The notes under the pieces are model-generated. The model saw only the letters and a list, made by a program, of their open reading frames with translations. It did not search any database and had not been told where the DNA came from. Positions 52,972 to 64,000 of a DNA stretch of 64,000 nt are shown here, in pieces; within the stretch, counting starts at the first letter, position 1; every line of letters begins with the position of its first letter. This DNA is from JBKHDT01 sp049974825. GTDB taxonomy: Bacteria; Pseudomonadota; Gammaproteobacteria; Halothiobacillales; Halothiobacillaceae. The DNA is taken from assembly GCA_049974825.1 (NCBI GenBank), contig JBNGDJ010000002.1, positions 10,019-74,018 on the forward strand. Reading direction: 5' to 3'. The position numbers and the translations under genes are program-made.

Positions 52972-53787
52972 TCAGCGAATTCCCAAGACCCATTCCAGCA
53001 CGATCTTGCTGCCAAAATAGGCAAGCAGCAGGGTGCCGAACCCGGCCAGCGTCCAGTGGACCGCCGTTCGGCCGCGCCAGCCGGCGACCTGGCGGCCGAT
53101 GAGCAGTCCGGCAAAGATCAGCCAGGCAATGATCGAAAGCACGGTCTTGTGGACCAGGTGCTGGGCGAACAGGTTGTCGAGAAACAACAGCCCCGTCAGC
53201 AGTCCGGCAGTCAGCAGCGCAAACCCAACCGTGATGAAGGCAAACATCAGATGTTCCACCGACTCCATGGGCGGCAGCAGGCGGACAATCCCTCGGGGCT
53301 GATGTGAGTGCAGGGCCTTGTGTTGCCAGGCCAGGGTGACCGCCTGAAGCGCAGCCAGAGTCAGCAGACTGTAGGCCAGCAGCGAAAGCAGGATATGGGC
53401 GTCGACACCGGGGTCCGGGGTGCGGATAACTGCCTCGCCCCGGGTGAAGAAGCCCAGAGCCGAGGCCAGCGCGGCGAGCGGGAGCACGGCGATCCCGAGG
53501 TTTTCGACCGGGTGGCGCAGGGCCGAGCCCATGATCAGAATGGCCGTGAGCCACATGACAAGCGACAGTGCGTTGAGCACGCGCAGATCCAGGCCGGCGG
53601 CCGTGTCGCAATGCAGGCAATCGTAAAGTAGCAGTCCATGACCGATCAGTGCCAGTGCGGCGAGGCCGAGCGCCAGGCTGCGGGTCCGGTCGACGCTGCC
53701 GGCGTCCCGGCCGTCCCGGACCCGCTGGATGATCAGTCCGGTGGCCGCCAGATAAAGCGCGATGGTGAGCAGGGCGATCAGGGTCAT
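52972..53787 (-). CDS. CcsA/YpjD-type cytochrome c assembly-like membrane protein
   Basis: 271 residues with eight predicted spans. The WWD-like heme-handling region is replaced by DAHILLSLLAYSLLTLAALQAV, and the C-terminal HLVHKTVLSIIAWLIFAGLLIGR keeps the family's histidines. YpjD proteins are usually found upstream of ffh or, as here, corC-type genes; role unclear, maybe heme-related. Confidence 0.88.
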   Translation of the reverse strand: MTLIALLTIALYLAATGLIIQRVRDGRDAGSVDRTRSLALGLAALALIGHGLLLYDCLHCDTAAGLDLRVLNALSLVMWLTAILIMGSALRHPVENLGIAVLPLAALASALGFFTRGEAVIRTPDPGVDAHILLSLLAYSLLTLAALQAVTLAWQHKALHSHQPRGIVRLLPPMESVEHLMFAFITVGFALLTAGLLTGLLFLDNLFAQHLVHKTVLSIIAWLIFAGLLIGRQVAGWRGRTAVHWTLAGFGTLLLAYFGSKIVLEWVLGIR

Positions 53788-53977
53788 GAGTTGATGTCAG
53801 CAATGGCCTGGGCAGGCCAGTTGGTGCACGACGATGCCAGGATCTCAGCCTGGCAGGAGCCGTTGCCAATCTCAGCATGGAAACAGAACCCCGGGAATCG
53901 TGGTGTCCTGCGATCGGCAACAGCCGGTTGCGCTCGGTCCAGCCCGGGTCCGCCGGACAACCGAAGGATGGCCATGG
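53788..53977. other. Spacer upstream of ypjD
   Basis: 190 bases with no recognisable gene. Should hold the promoter of the ypjD-corC-radA unit; nothing clear is seen. Confidence 0.4.
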
Positions 53978-54193
53978 TCACTCGCCCTGTCTCGTTTCGG
54001 AGGCAGGATCGGAGACAGTGGCTTTCTTTTCGCCCCGGCGCTTGCGCAGGGACAGCCAGATGGCCGCCACGATCATCCAGAACAGGAAAACGAAGGTGCC
54101 GATGACGTGCCCTCCGATGATCGTGCCAACCACGATCGATCCGGTCACGAAGGTGATGATCGAGATTTCCAGCGTCGTGCGTTCGATTTTCAT
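53978..54193 (-). CDS. Small membrane protein, unknown function
   Basis: 71 residues from ATG 54193. Two hydrophobic segments (ISIITFVTGSIVVGTIIGG and GTFVFLFWMIVAAIWLSL) followed by a basic stretch (RKRRGEKK), so the C-terminus is probably cytoplasmic. No family recognised; weak ribosome binding site. Confidence 0.58.
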   Translation of the reverse strand: MKIERTTLEISIITFVTGSIVVGTIIGGHVIGTFVFLFWMIVAAIWLSLRKRRGEKKATVSDPASETRQGE

Positions 54194-54521
54194 GGTCGTT
54201 CCGATGGATGAGCGCCGGCCCGGTTCCGTGGGCGTATCAGACGATGGGGCGCGCGAGGGTCCCCCCGTGCCACGGCGGCCGGGTCGCATGCCCCGGCGAT
54301 GTCGGGACGGACCGGCCGAGGGAATTGTCCGGAATACGCGCGTCCATGCTGCACCGGCCGTCCCGCCGCGCGGTGACACGAGTCAGCACAGCCACTGCAC
54401 GCGACCCGGGTCACTGTTCAGGCTCAGCGTGACGGCGAGATGCCGGCAGGATGCTTTCTGCACCTGCAGATGATGCTTAAGATACAATGGAATCCGATCC
54501 AAGACCAACGGAGCCGCCGGC
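54194..54521. other. Intergenic region upstream of the DUF2288 gene
   Basis: About 330 bases, no supported gene. TACAAT at 54483-54488 is a fair -10 for the DUF2288 gene, but no good -35 is placed. GC-rich inverted repeats around 54280-54310 are short. Confidence 0.45.
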
Positions 54522-54839
54522 ATGTCAGAACCTGTTCACACCGAAGAGCTAACCCTCCGCGAGAAGCTCGGCTGCGAGACCGGGCGGGTGGCCTGGAGCG
54601 AGCTGGAACGATTCTTCGCGCGGGGACTGCTGGTCAATGTGGACGGAGGCATGAGCCTGCTCGAGGTGGCCGAGGCCATGGCCGAGGATGACCGGGAGCG
54701 ATTCGCCATCTGGATGCGTGATGGGCTGGTCGGGCCCATGGCCGATGAGCGGGCGCGCGACCTTGCCCGCCGCGAGCCCGATCTGTGGGCCGTCGTCGTC
54801 GCGCCCTGGGTGCTGGTGCAGGAGCGCGTGGTCCATTGA
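54522..54839 (+). CDS. DUF2288 family protein
   Basis: 105 residues, soluble, unknown function. LREKLGCETGRVAWSELERFFARG opens the family pattern; MSLLEVAEAMAEDD and LWAVVVAPWVLVQE follow. CGGAG lies just upstream of the ATG. Its stop codon is inside the -35 box of the downstream promoter. Confidence 0.85.
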   Translation: MSEPVHTEELTLREKLGCETGRVAWSELERFFARGLLVNVDGGMSLLEVAEAMAEDDRERFAIWMRDGLVGPMADERARDLARREPDLWAVVVAPWVLVQERVVH

Positions 54840-54865
54840 CAGTTCGGGTCCGTCTCGGCTAGTAT
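54836..54865 (+). promoter_or_regulatory. Sigma-70-type promoter for rimP-nusA
   Basis: TTGACA (54836-54841), an 18-base spacer, then TAGTAT (54860-54865). The consensus -35 overlaps the DUF2288 stop codon. Transcription would begin near 54872. Confidence 0.75.
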
Positions 54866-54897
54866 CCGCGACCCAAATGCTGGTGATGATGCGCCGG

Positions 54898-54917
54898 GCC
54901 CCGATTGGGGCTTTTTT
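54898..54917 (+). terminator. Leader terminator/attenuator upstream of rimP
   Basis: GCCCC-GATT-GGGGC followed by TTTTTT, only about 25 bases after the expected transcription start and 29 bases before the rimP ATG. It may serve as an attenuator for the operon or end upstream transcripts. Confidence 0.8.
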
Positions 54918-54945
54918 ATTTGGCGAGAGGGACAGGATACGGAGC

Positions 54946-55452
54946 ATGAAGCGCATTCCCGACGAGATCGAGGCGATGCTGGCGCCGGTCGTTGACGGCT
55001 TGGGCTACGAGTGGGTCGGGGCCGAGTTTCGGGGCGGCGCCGACGGCATGCTCCGCATTTACATTGACCGGCCCGAGGGTATCGGGATCGAGGACTGTGA
55101 GCGCGTAAGCACGGCAGTCAGCGGCGTTCTGGATGTTGAGGACCCGTTTCCCGGCCAATACGTGCTGGAGGTGTCTTCGCCGGGGCTTGACCGCCCCCTG
55201 TTCCGTCCCGAGCACTTCGCGCGCTTTCAGGGCGAATCCGCCCGGCTGCGAATGCTGCGACCGGTCGGGCGGCAAAAGAATTTCCGGGGGGTGATCGAGG
55301 CGGTCGATGCCGATTCGGTCACGCTTGAAGTGGATGGTGAATCGATCTCCCTGCCGTTTGCGGATATCGACAAGGCCAACCTGATTTTTGACTTCCAACA
55401 AGTAGCGGGTGCCCGCGGGGGTGCTTCGGAGGCGAATACGCAAGATGAGTAA
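54946..55452 (+). CDS. rimP: Ribosome maturation factor RimP
   Basis: Assists 30S subunit assembly. 168 residues. [35 protein letters not shown] and the family motif [14 protein letters not shown] are present. GGAGC precedes the ATG. First gene of the operon; overlaps nusA by 8 bases. The common upstream initiator tRNA gene of enterobacteria is absent. Confidence 0.94.
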   Translation: MKRIPDEIEAMLAPVVDGLGYEWVGAEFRGGADGMLRIYIDRPEGIGIEDCERVSTAVSGVLDVEDPFPGQYVLEVSSPGLDRPLFRPEHFARFQGESARLRMLRPVGRQKNFRGVIEAVDADSVTLEVDGESISLPFADIDKANLIFDFQQVAGARGGASEANTQDE

Positions 55453-56941
55453 AGAAGTGCTCTACGTCGTCGACGCGGTCTCGAACGAAAAGGGCGTCGA
55501 GAAGGGCGTGATTTTCGAGGCCATCGAGGCGGCCCTGGCGTCGGCTGCCCGCAAGCGGCATGGCGGGGATATCGAGGTTCGCGTCGAGATCGACCGGGAC
55601 AGCGGCGACTACCGGACCTTCCGGCGCTGGCTGGTGGTCGAGGGCGAAACCAGCGAGCACCCGGAGCGGGAGATCATCCTGGAAGCGGCCCGTCTCGACG
55701 AGCCGCAGATCGAGCCCGGTGCCTACGTCGAGGAGGAGATCGAGTCGGTCGAGTTCGGGCGGATCGCGGCGCAGGCGGCCAAGCAGGTGATCGTGCAGAA
55801 GGTGCGCGAGGCCGAGCGCCGCCAGGTGGTCGATGCCTACATCGATCGCAAGGGCACGCTCATCATGGGTACGGTCAAGCGGGTGGATCGCGGCAACGTC
55901 ACCCTGGATCTGGGCAACAATGTCGAAGCGTTCATCCACCGGGACGAGATGATCGGCCGCGAGTCGGTTCGTGTCGGTGATCGGCTGCGGGGCTTTCTCA
56001 AAGATGTGCGCAGCGAGCCGCGCGGGCCGCAGCTGTTTGTCAGTCGGACCGCGCCTGAATTCCTGATCGAGCTGTTCAAGCTCGAGGTGCCAGAGATCGG
56101 CCAGGGGTTGATCGAGATCCGCGGTGCGGCCCGGGACCCCGGGTTGCGGGCCAAGATCGCCGTGCGCTCGCTTGATACCCGCGTCGACCCGGTTGGTACC
56201 TGTGTCGGGATGCGCGGTTCGCGGGTCCAGTCCGTGACCAACGAACTGGTCGGCGAGCGCATCGACATTATTGTCTGGGACGAGAACCCGGCCCAGTTTG
56301 TGATCAATGCCATGAGCCCGGCTGAAGTCGTGTCCATCGTCGTCGACGAGGATTCGGGCAGCATGGACGTGGCGGTCACGGAAGAGAAGCTGTCGCAGGC
56401 GATCGGTCGCGGGGGGCAGAACGTGCGGTTGGCGAGCCAGCTGACCGGCTGGCACCTGAACGTGATGACCGAGGACGAGGCCATCGAGAAGAGCGAAACC
56501 GAGGCTCGCCAGCTCATGGAGCAGTTCATGGAGCAGCTGGACGTCGACGATGACGTCGCCCTGGTGCTGGTCGAGGCAGGTTTCACCAGCATTGAAGAGG
56601 TGGCCTATGTGCCCACCAGCGAGCTTCTGGAGGTTGAGGGTTTCGACGAGGAGATCGTCGAAGAGCTGCGCAACCGCGCCCGCGATGCCCTGCTGACCCG
56701 GGCCATTGCCAGCGAGGAGGTGGTCGAGGAGGCCGCCGACCTGATGACCCTGCCGGGCATGACGGCGTCTCTGGCCGCGGCGCTCAAGGCCGCCGGAATC
56801 GCCCATGCGGATGATCTCGCAGAGATGTCGGTGGCCGAGCTTACCGACTTCGAGGGTGTTGACGAGGCGTTTGCCGGCGAACTGATCATGGCGGCGCGTG
56901 CCCCCTGGTTCCAGTCCGAGGCAGCGCCCGAAGCGGAGTAA
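55445..56941 (+). CDS. nusA: Transcription termination/antitermination protein NusA
   Basis: 498 residues. N-terminal RNA-polymerase-binding domain (about 1-130), S1 domain (about 135-200; [16 protein letters not shown]), two KH domains ([20 protein letters not shown] and [18 protein letters not shown]), then two acidic C-terminal repeats (about 360-490) as in the E. coli type. In E. coli NusA autoregulates its operon, which fits the leader terminator. Confidence 0.96.
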   Translation: MSKEVLYVVDAVSNEKGVEKGVIFEAIEAALASAARKRHGGDIEVRVEIDRDSGDYRTFRRWLVVEGETSEHPEREIILEAARLDEPQIEPGAYVEEEIESVEFGRIAAQAAKQVIVQKVREAERRQVVDAYIDRKGTLIMGTVKRVDRGNVTLDLGNNVEAFIHRDEMIGRESVRVGDRLRGFLKDVRSEPRGPQLFVSRTAPEFLIELFKLEVPEIGQGLIEIRGAARDPGLRAKIAVRSLDTRVDPVGTCVGMRGSRVQSVTNELVGERIDIIVWDENPAQFVINAMSPAEVVSIVVDEDSGSMDVAVTEEKLSQAIGRGGQNVRLASQLTGWHLNVMTEDEAIEKSETEARQLMEQFMEQLDVDDDVALVLVEAGFTSIEEVAYVPTSELLEVEGFDEEIVEELRNRARDALLTRAIASEEVVEEAADLMTLPGMTASLAAALKAAGIAHADDLAEMSVAELTDFEGVDEAFAGELIMAARAPWFQSEAAPEAE

Positions 56942-57100
56942 CCTCGATCGCCCCGGTTCAGGTCGCGCGCGCCTGCGTCTGGCCGGGGGTGGCGTGATAA
57001 AAAAAGGCGGTGGCCCGGCTTGTGGGCAGACCGCTGCGGAAGGTCCGGCCAATTTCCGGCCTTCTTTCGGATCGTTTTTGAACAGACCACAGGAGACTGC

Positions 57101-59710
<2,610 letters not shown>

Positions 59711-59735
59711 CCGGTTCCGGGCAGTCAGGACAATC

Positions 59736-59776
59736 CGGCCCCTGATCCCGGGCCCACAGCCCGGGATCAGGGGCCG
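59736..59776. repeat. Perfect 18-bp inverted repeat between infB and rbfA
   Basis: CGGCCCCTGATCCCGGGC / GCCCGGGATCAGGGGCCG with loop CCACA, followed by CTTTATT. Strong enough to act as a terminator or RNA-processing signal, although rbfA follows in the same operon. Confidence 0.88.
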
Positions 59777-59798
59777 CTTTATTGGGAGTGTAAGTGGC

Positions 59799-60179
59799 AT
59801 GGCCCGAGATTTTCCCCGTGCCCGGCGGGTGGCCGAGCAAATCCAGCGCGAGCTGGCCGAGCTGATCCGGGATGAAATCAATGACCCGCGCATCGGGCTT
59901 CTGACGATTACCGATGTCGAGGTGAGCCGCGATCTTGCCCATGCAAAGGTCTACTTCAGTACGCTTGCCTCGGAAGAGCGTGCGGTGGCCCAGGAAGTGT
60001 TGGATGGTGCCGCAGGATTTCTGCGCGCCGAGATCGGAGCACGCATGCGACTGCGCGTGGTGCCGCAGCTGCACTTTCTGCATGACGACTCGATCGAGCG
60101 GGGCATGAGGATGGATGCGCTGATCGACTCGGTCCGCGCGGAAGACCGTGCCCGCCGTCCGGACGGGGACGAAGAATGA
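59799..60179 (+). CDS. rbfA: Ribosome-binding factor A
   Basis: 30S maturation and cold adaptation factor, 126 residues with one KH-like domain. RARRVAEQIQRELAELIRDEINDPRIG, VEVSRDLAHAKVYFS and LRVVPQLHFLHDDSIERGMRMD are typical. GGGAG upstream of ATG 59799 is about 8 bases away. Overlaps truB (ATGA). Confidence 0.95.
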   Translation: MARDFPRARRVAEQIQRELAELIRDEINDPRIGLLTITDVEVSRDLAHAKVYFSTLASEERAVAQEVLDGAAGFLRAEIGARMRLRVVPQLHFLHDDSIERGMRMDALIDSVRAEDRARRPDGDEE

Positions 60180-61108
60180 GCCGACGACGACAGGGTCGGC
60201 CGCTGGACGGCATCCTGCTGTTCGACAAGCCGACGGGGCTGAGCTCCAATCAGGCCCTGCAACGGGTCAAAAGGCTGTACGGCGCCCGCAAGGCCGGGCA
60301 CACCGGCAGTCTGGACCCGCTGGCCACCGGCCTGCTCCCCATCTGTTTCGGGCAGGCCACCCGCGTCTCGGGGTTGTTGCTTGATGCAGACAAGCACTAC
60401 GTGGTGACCGCCCGTCTTGGTCTGCGTACTGACAGCGGCGATGCCGAGGGGGAGGTGCTCTCTCAGCGGGAGGTGCCCGAATTGTCCGACGAGGCGCTGG
60501 AAAGCGCACTCGACCGCTTTCGCGGTGAGGTGGACCAGGTACCGCCGATGCATTCGGCGCTGAAGGTTGACGGGGAGCGGTTGTATGCGCGGGCGCGCCG
60601 GGGCGAATCAGTCGAACGGCCGCCACGCCGCGTCACCTTTCACGAAATCCGGCTGCTTGCACGTGACGAAAACCACCTGACGCTTCGGGTGCATTGTTCC
60701 AAGGGAACGTATATCCGCACGCTGGTGGACGATCTGGGAGAAGTGCTCGGCTGCGGTGCGCACGTTGTGGCCCTGCGCCGGATCGGGGTCGGCCCCTGGG
60801 TTGAACCGCCCATGCACGATCTCGACAGTCTGAAATCGCTGGCCAGTGCCGCGGGCGATGATCGACAGGCAGGCATGGCTGCCCTTGATCGTGTTATCCT
60901 TCCGCCGGATTCGGCGCTGCTGGATCGTCCGGCCGTAACTCTGGACGCTGACAGCGCTTTTCATGTTCGCCATGGTCATCCTGTCTTTGTGCCGAAGGCA
61001 CCGGAGGGCTTGTTCAGAATGTACGGGCCGGACGACCTCTTCCTGGGAATGGGGGAAGTCCTGGATGACGGGCGGGTAGCGCCGCGAAAACTTTTCGCGG
61101 CATTGTGA
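60176..61108 (+). CDS. truB: tRNA pseudouridine(55) synthase
   Basis: Makes pseudouridine 55 in tRNAs. 310 residues. Catalytic Asp in AGHTGSLDPLATGLLPICFG; GILLFDKPTGLSSNQAL, QVPPMHSALKVDGERLYARARRG and CSKGTYIRTLVDDLG complete the signature. A C-terminal PUA-like region ends the protein. Confidence 0.96.
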   Translation: MSRRRQGRPLDGILLFDKPTGLSSNQALQRVKRLYGARKAGHTGSLDPLATGLLPICFGQATRVSGLLLDADKHYVVTARLGLRTDSGDAEGEVLSQREVPELSDEALESALDRFRGEVDQVPPMHSALKVDGERLYARARRGESVERPPRRVTFHEIRLLARDENHLTLRVHCSKGTYIRTLVDDLGEVLGCGAHVVALRRIGVGPWVEPPMHDLDSLKSLASAAGDDRQAGMAALDRVILPPDSALLDRPAVTLDADSAFHVRHGHPVFVPKAPEGLFRMYGPDDLFLGMGEVLDDGRVAPRKLFAAL

Positions 61109-61219
61109 CGGGCTTTGAAACGCCGTTTCGACGCCCTTGAACGCATCCGGTCCGGTCTGCCCGCAAGGGGACTGGACCGTGATGTCTGATCTCAACAAAA
61201 CCCCAGGAGCATCGATAAA

Positions 61220-61489
61220 ATGTCTCTCAATACTGAAGAAAAGTCCCGGATCGTCGCCGAGTACGGCCGCGGGGACAACGACACCGGTTCGCCGGAAGTC
61301 CAGGTGGCGCTGCTGACCGCACGAATCAACCACCTCACCGACCACTTTGCCGCGCACAAGCAGGACAACCACTCCCGTCGCGGTCTCCTGCGCATGGTCA
61401 ACCAGCGCCGAAAGCTGCTCGATTACCTCAAGGGCAAGGATCTTGGTCGTTATCAGGACCTGATCAAGCGCCTCGGTCTGCGCAAGTAA
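61220..61489 (+). CDS. rpsO: 30S ribosomal protein S15
   Basis: 89 residues, standard length. [42 protein letters not shown] and [13 protein letters not shown] match the family. In the truB-rpsO spacer a hairpin CGGTCCGGTC / GACTGGACCG lies near 61147-61178; S15 represses its own translation in E. coli through an upstream structure, so this may be relevant (inference). Confidence 0.97.
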   Translation: MSLNTEEKSRIVAEYGRGDNDTGSPEVQVALLTARINHLTDHFAAHKQDNHSRRGLLRMVNQRRKLLDYLKGKDLGRYQDLIKRLGLRK

Positions 61490-61759
61490 GCACGCGTGGC
61501 TGATGGCGGACGGCCGGTTTGTCGCGTTTTCGAAGCGAAATGACCGGTCGACCAGAACATGGCTGCTTTGACGGTCATGAGCAAAGGGCACACTTGGGTT
61601 GTGCGGCAAACAAGGACGCCGTCATCCCGTGAATCGTGGCTCATCGGCCGAATTCACATTCGGCCGAACGAATTTTTTGGAAAACCGGCACAAGACACTT
61701 TGACGGTTTTCCGCAGGTGGGCGCGGGCGGAGCTCAGCTCCGTCTCTGCTCGCTGTTTT
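61490..61759. other. rpsO-pnp spacer
   Basis: No gene. Contains a terminator-like hairpin (61644-61677) and a second long stem GGAAAACCG / CGGTTTTCC (61679-61712). In E. coli this spacer has a promoter and an RNase III site for pnp. Confidence 0.5.
61644..61677 (+). terminator. Terminator-like hairpin after rpsO
   Basis: TCGGCCGAAT / ATTCGGCCGA (10 bp, loop TCAC), then ACGAATTTTTT. T-tract begins five bases after the stem, so termination may be partial. Confidence 0.7.
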
Positions 61760-61835
61760 CAATGGCTATCGCCATTGTGCGTGGGGTATCCATGCCCCCA
61801 ATCGGGAATCGGAAATATCCGTCCAGAGATTCCCG
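61760..61835 (-). repeat. Diverged, inverted multi-hairpin copy upstream of pnp
   Basis: Read on the minus strand: H1-like GGGAATCTCTGG with CGGGAATC / GATTCCCG pairing (61803-61835), H2-like TGGGG...CCCCA (61782-61800), then H3 CAATGGC-GATA-GCCATTG (61760-61777). Module order equals that of full copies though bases have drifted. It ends about 32 bases before the pnp start. Confidence 0.7.
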
Positions 61836-61866
61836 GAACCATGCTCATCTTCCCCAGGAGTCGACA

Positions 61867-63948
61867 GTGACGCCCAGCAAGCAAGTGTTTCAATTCGGTG
61901 CGCATACGGTGACCCTCGAGACCGGCGAAATCGCGCGGCAGGCCACCGGCGCGGTCATGGTCACCATGGGGGAGACGGTCGTGCTCGTGACGGTGGTCGC
62001 CTGCAAGGAGGCCGAACCGGGCAAGGATTTCTTCCCGCTCACGGTCGAGTACCAGGAAAAGTTCTATGCCGCCGGACGGATTCCCGGCGGCTTTTTCCGT
62101 CGTGAAGGCCGGCCTGCAGAGCACGAGACCCTGATTGCCCGGCTGATCGACCGGCCCATCCGTCCGCTGTTCCCGGAAGGCTTCTACAACGAGGTTCAAG
62201 TGATTGCGCAGGTGCTTTCCCTTGACCCGCAGGTTGGCGCCGACATCCCTGCAATGATCGGTGCCTCGGCGGCGCTGGCTGTCTCCGGCGTGCCCTTCGA
62301 CGGGCCGATCGGCGCCGCGCGTGTCGGATACGTCGACGGGGAGTATTGCCTCAACCCGGACACCGATCGAGTGGCGAACGAATCCAGTCTGGATCTGGTG
62401 GTCGCCGGGACGCGCGAGGCGGTCCTGATGGTCGAGTCGGAAGCGGACGAACTGCCCGAGGAAGTCATGCTCGGGGCCGTGGTCTTCGGACACGAGCAGA
62501 TGCAGGTGGCCATCGAAGCGATCGAGGCACTGGCTGCCGAAGGGGGGCGCCCCCGCTGGGACTGGCAGCCGCCGAAGCTCAACGAGACACTGGCAGGCGA
62601 ACTTGCTGCCGCTTTCGAGCAATCCATTGCCGAGGCTTACGGCATTGCGGACAAGCAGGCACGTTACAGTCGGCTCGGCGCGTTGCGGAGCGAGGCGATC
62701 GCACGGTTTGCCAACGAAGATGAAGGACCTTCCGACCGCGAGGTAGAGGGTCTGTTCCATCGGCTGGCATCGCGCATCGTGCGCGAACGGATTCTGGCCG
62801 GGAAGCCGCGAATTGATGGCCGCGACAACCAGACCGTCCGGCCGATCTCGGTGCGCACGGGCGTCCTGCCACGGGTGCACGGTTCGGCCCTGTTTACCCG
62901 GGGGGAGACCCAGGCCATGGTCGTCGCGACCCTCGGGACCGCCCGGGATGCGCAGACCATCGATGCGGTCGCGGGGGAGCGCAAGGACCACTTCCTGTTC
63001 CACTACAACTTCCCGCCCTTCTCGGTCGGGGAGACCGGTCGCTTTGGCGCGCCGAAGCGGCGTGAGATCGGTCATGGCAACCTGGCGCGTCGCGGTGTGC
63101 AGGCCGTGGTGCCGGACGAGGTCTCCTTCCCCTACACCATCCGCGTGGTCTCCGAGATTACCGAGTCCAATGGCTCCAGCTCGATGGCATCAGTCTGCGG
63201 CGCGAGCCTGGCACTGATGGATGCCGGTGTGCCGACCCGTGCGCCGGTGGCCGGCATTGCCATGGGCCTGATCAAGGAAGGCGATCGCTTCGCGGTGCTT
63301 TCCGACATCCTGGGCGACGAGGATCACCTTGGCGACATGGACTTCAAGGTGGCCGGTACGGCCGATGGCGTCAATGCCCTGCAGATGGACATCAAGATCA
63401 ACGGGATTACCCGGGAGATCATGGAACAGGCGCTGATGCAGGCCCGGGAAGGGCGCCTGCACATTCTCGGCATCATGAATGCCGAGATTGACGCGCCGCG
63501 CAGCGAGATGTCAGAGCATGCACCAAGGTTCTTGAGCTTCCGCATCAACCCCGACAAGATTCGCGATGTCATCGGCAAGGGCGGTGCGACCATCCAGGCA
63601 TTGACCCGCGAGACGGGCACGCAGATTGACATTTCCGACGAGGGAGTGATCACCATTGCCGCCGTGGACGGAGAAAGCGCCGACGAGGCGCGCCGGCGCA
63701 TTGAAGAGATCACCGCGGATATCGAGGTGGGCAAGGTCTACGAGGGCAAGATCGCCCGGATCGTGGACTTTGGCGCCTTTGTCACCATCCTGCCGGGCCG
63801 CGATGGCCTGCTGCACATCTCGCAGATCAGCGAGGAGCGCGTGGAGAAGGTCAGCGACAAGCTGGAAGTTGGCCAGATCGTTCGGGTCAAGGTACTTGAG
63901 GTCGACAAGCAGGGGCGGATCCGGTTGTCGATGAAGGCGGTCGGCTAG
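61867..63948 (+). CDS. pnp: Polynucleotide phosphorylase
   Basis: 3'-5' phosphorolytic exoribonuclease, degradosome core. 693 residues from GTG 61867 (AGGAG nine bases before). Two RNase PH domains ([29 protein letters not shown] split by family motifs; second with [15 protein letters not shown] and [21 protein letters not shown]), KH ([17 protein letters not shown]) and S1 ([18 protein letters not shown]). It ends almost directly after the S1 domain (LSMKAVG) whereas relatives carry a further tail, and its TAG stop is the left boundary of a repeat element. Confidence 0.95.
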   Translation: MTPSKQVFQFGAHTVTLETGEIARQATGAVMVTMGETVVLVTVVACKEAEPGKDFFPLTVEYQEKFYAAGRIPGGFFRREGRPAEHETLIARLIDRPIRPLFPEGFYNEVQVIAQVLSLDPQVGADIPAMIGASAALAVSGVPFDGPIGAARVGYVDGEYCLNPDTDRVANESSLDLVVAGTREAVLMVESEADELPEEVMLGAVVFGHEQMQVAIEAIEALAAEGGRPRWDWQPPKLNETLAGELAAAFEQSIAEAYGIADKQARYSRLGALRSEAIARFANEDEGPSDREVEGLFHRLASRIVRERILAGKPRIDGRDNQTVRPISVRTGVLPRVHGSALFTRGETQAMVVATLGTARDAQTIDAVAGERKDHFLFHYNFPPFSVGETGRFGAPKRREIGHGNLARRGVQAVVPDEVSFPYTIRVVSEITESNGSSSMASVCGASLALMDAGVPTRAPVAGIAMGLIKEGDRFAVLSDILGDEDHLGDMDFKVAGTADGVNALQMDIKINGITREIMEQALMQAREGRLHILGIMNAEIDAPRSEMSEHAPRFLSFRINPDKIRDVIGKGGATIQALTRETGTQIDISDEGVITIAAVDGESADEARRRIEEITADIEVGKVYEGKIARIVDFGAFVTILPGRDGLLHISQISEERVEKVSDKLEVGQIVRVKVLEVDKQGRIRLSMKAVG

Positions 63949-64000
63949 GGAAGGTCTGCACAAATGCAGACCTTCCCGTGCAGGGCACGGATGCCCTGCC
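63946..64000 (+). repeat. Multi-hairpin MITE-like element, copy cut by window end
   Basis: TA then GGGAAGGTCTGCA / TGCAGACCTTCCC (63948-63977, loop CAAA) and H2 CAGGGCA / TGCCCTG. H1 is identical to that of copy 2 at 25.9 kb. The first three bases are the pnp stop codon. Confidence 0.88.

Overview
The window is GC-rich DNA from a Gram-negative bacterium, most likely a gammaproteobacterium. Evidence for this is the canonical orders surE-pcm-yqaA-nlpD-rpoS and rimP-nusA-infB-rbfA-truB-rpsO-pnp, the radA/corC/ypjD set, lipoproteins, outer-membrane proteins and a Zur/Znu zinc system. Gene content and the absence of classic enterobacterial features suggest a free-living lineage near Xanthomonadales/Chromatiales (Wenzhouxiangella-like), but that placement is inference. 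Two 100-N scaffold gaps (34116-34215 and 41925-42024) interrupt genes.

Layout. 1-3.1 kb: end of a polyprenyl-phosphate sugar transferase, a repeat element, and a secreted delta-60-repeat protein with a GlyGly-CTERM-like tail. 3.2-7.5 kb: arginine genes argD-argF-argA with rsmJ. 7.5-17.9 kb: zur, a Tat-exported metallo-beta-lactamase-fold enzyme, bioD, purC, a TlpA-type thioredoxin, a DUF945 protein, argJ with a Nudix/ThiE-like fusion, and an Smr protein. 18-22.3 kb: the rpoS operon. 22.7-27.2 kb: a MarR regulator, pepA, small envelope genes and a MliC-META lipoprotein. 27.3-34.5 kb: an exonuclease, a cNMP/CBS/DUF294 protein, a sodium:solute symporter with its DUF4212 subunit, and a second DUF294 paralogue. 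35.2-40.4 kb: mgtE, aroE, a YhcB/ZapG protein, and an ATP-cone endonuclease coupled to a beta-CASP nuclease. 41-45.6 kb: an M48 peptidase and a zinc operon (outer-membrane protein, znuA, znuC, znuB) behind a Zur-box-like site. 45.7-50.3 kb: an orphan NAGGN-type amidotransferase, sod, and a tandem duplication of an Uma2 endonuclease gene. 50.3-54.8 kb: ypjD-corC-radA and small genes. 54.8-64 kb: the transcription/translation operon from rimP to pnp.

The most striking non-coding signal is a dispersed family of modular multi-hairpin elements. The best copies (1038-1224, 25908-26065, and one cut by the window end at 63946-64000) have imperfect terminal inverted repeats bounded by TA. Internal stems carry paired, compensatory base changes between copies. 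Halves, minimal hairpins and decayed copies lie at 7.5, 8.1, 22.7, 34.9, 48.4, 49.2, 50.0 and (reversed) 61.8 kb. They look like a MITE family. One copy supplies the stop codon of pnp, several sit just upstream of start codons, and element ends bracket the duplicated Uma2 genes.

How the genes connect: arginine synthesis is spread over two loci. Zinc uptake links zur (7.5 kb) to the znu operon (42-45.6 kb). The DUF294 proteins flank and probably regulate the symporter. The rimP-pnp genes form one overlapping housekeeping operon with a promoter and leader terminator at its head.
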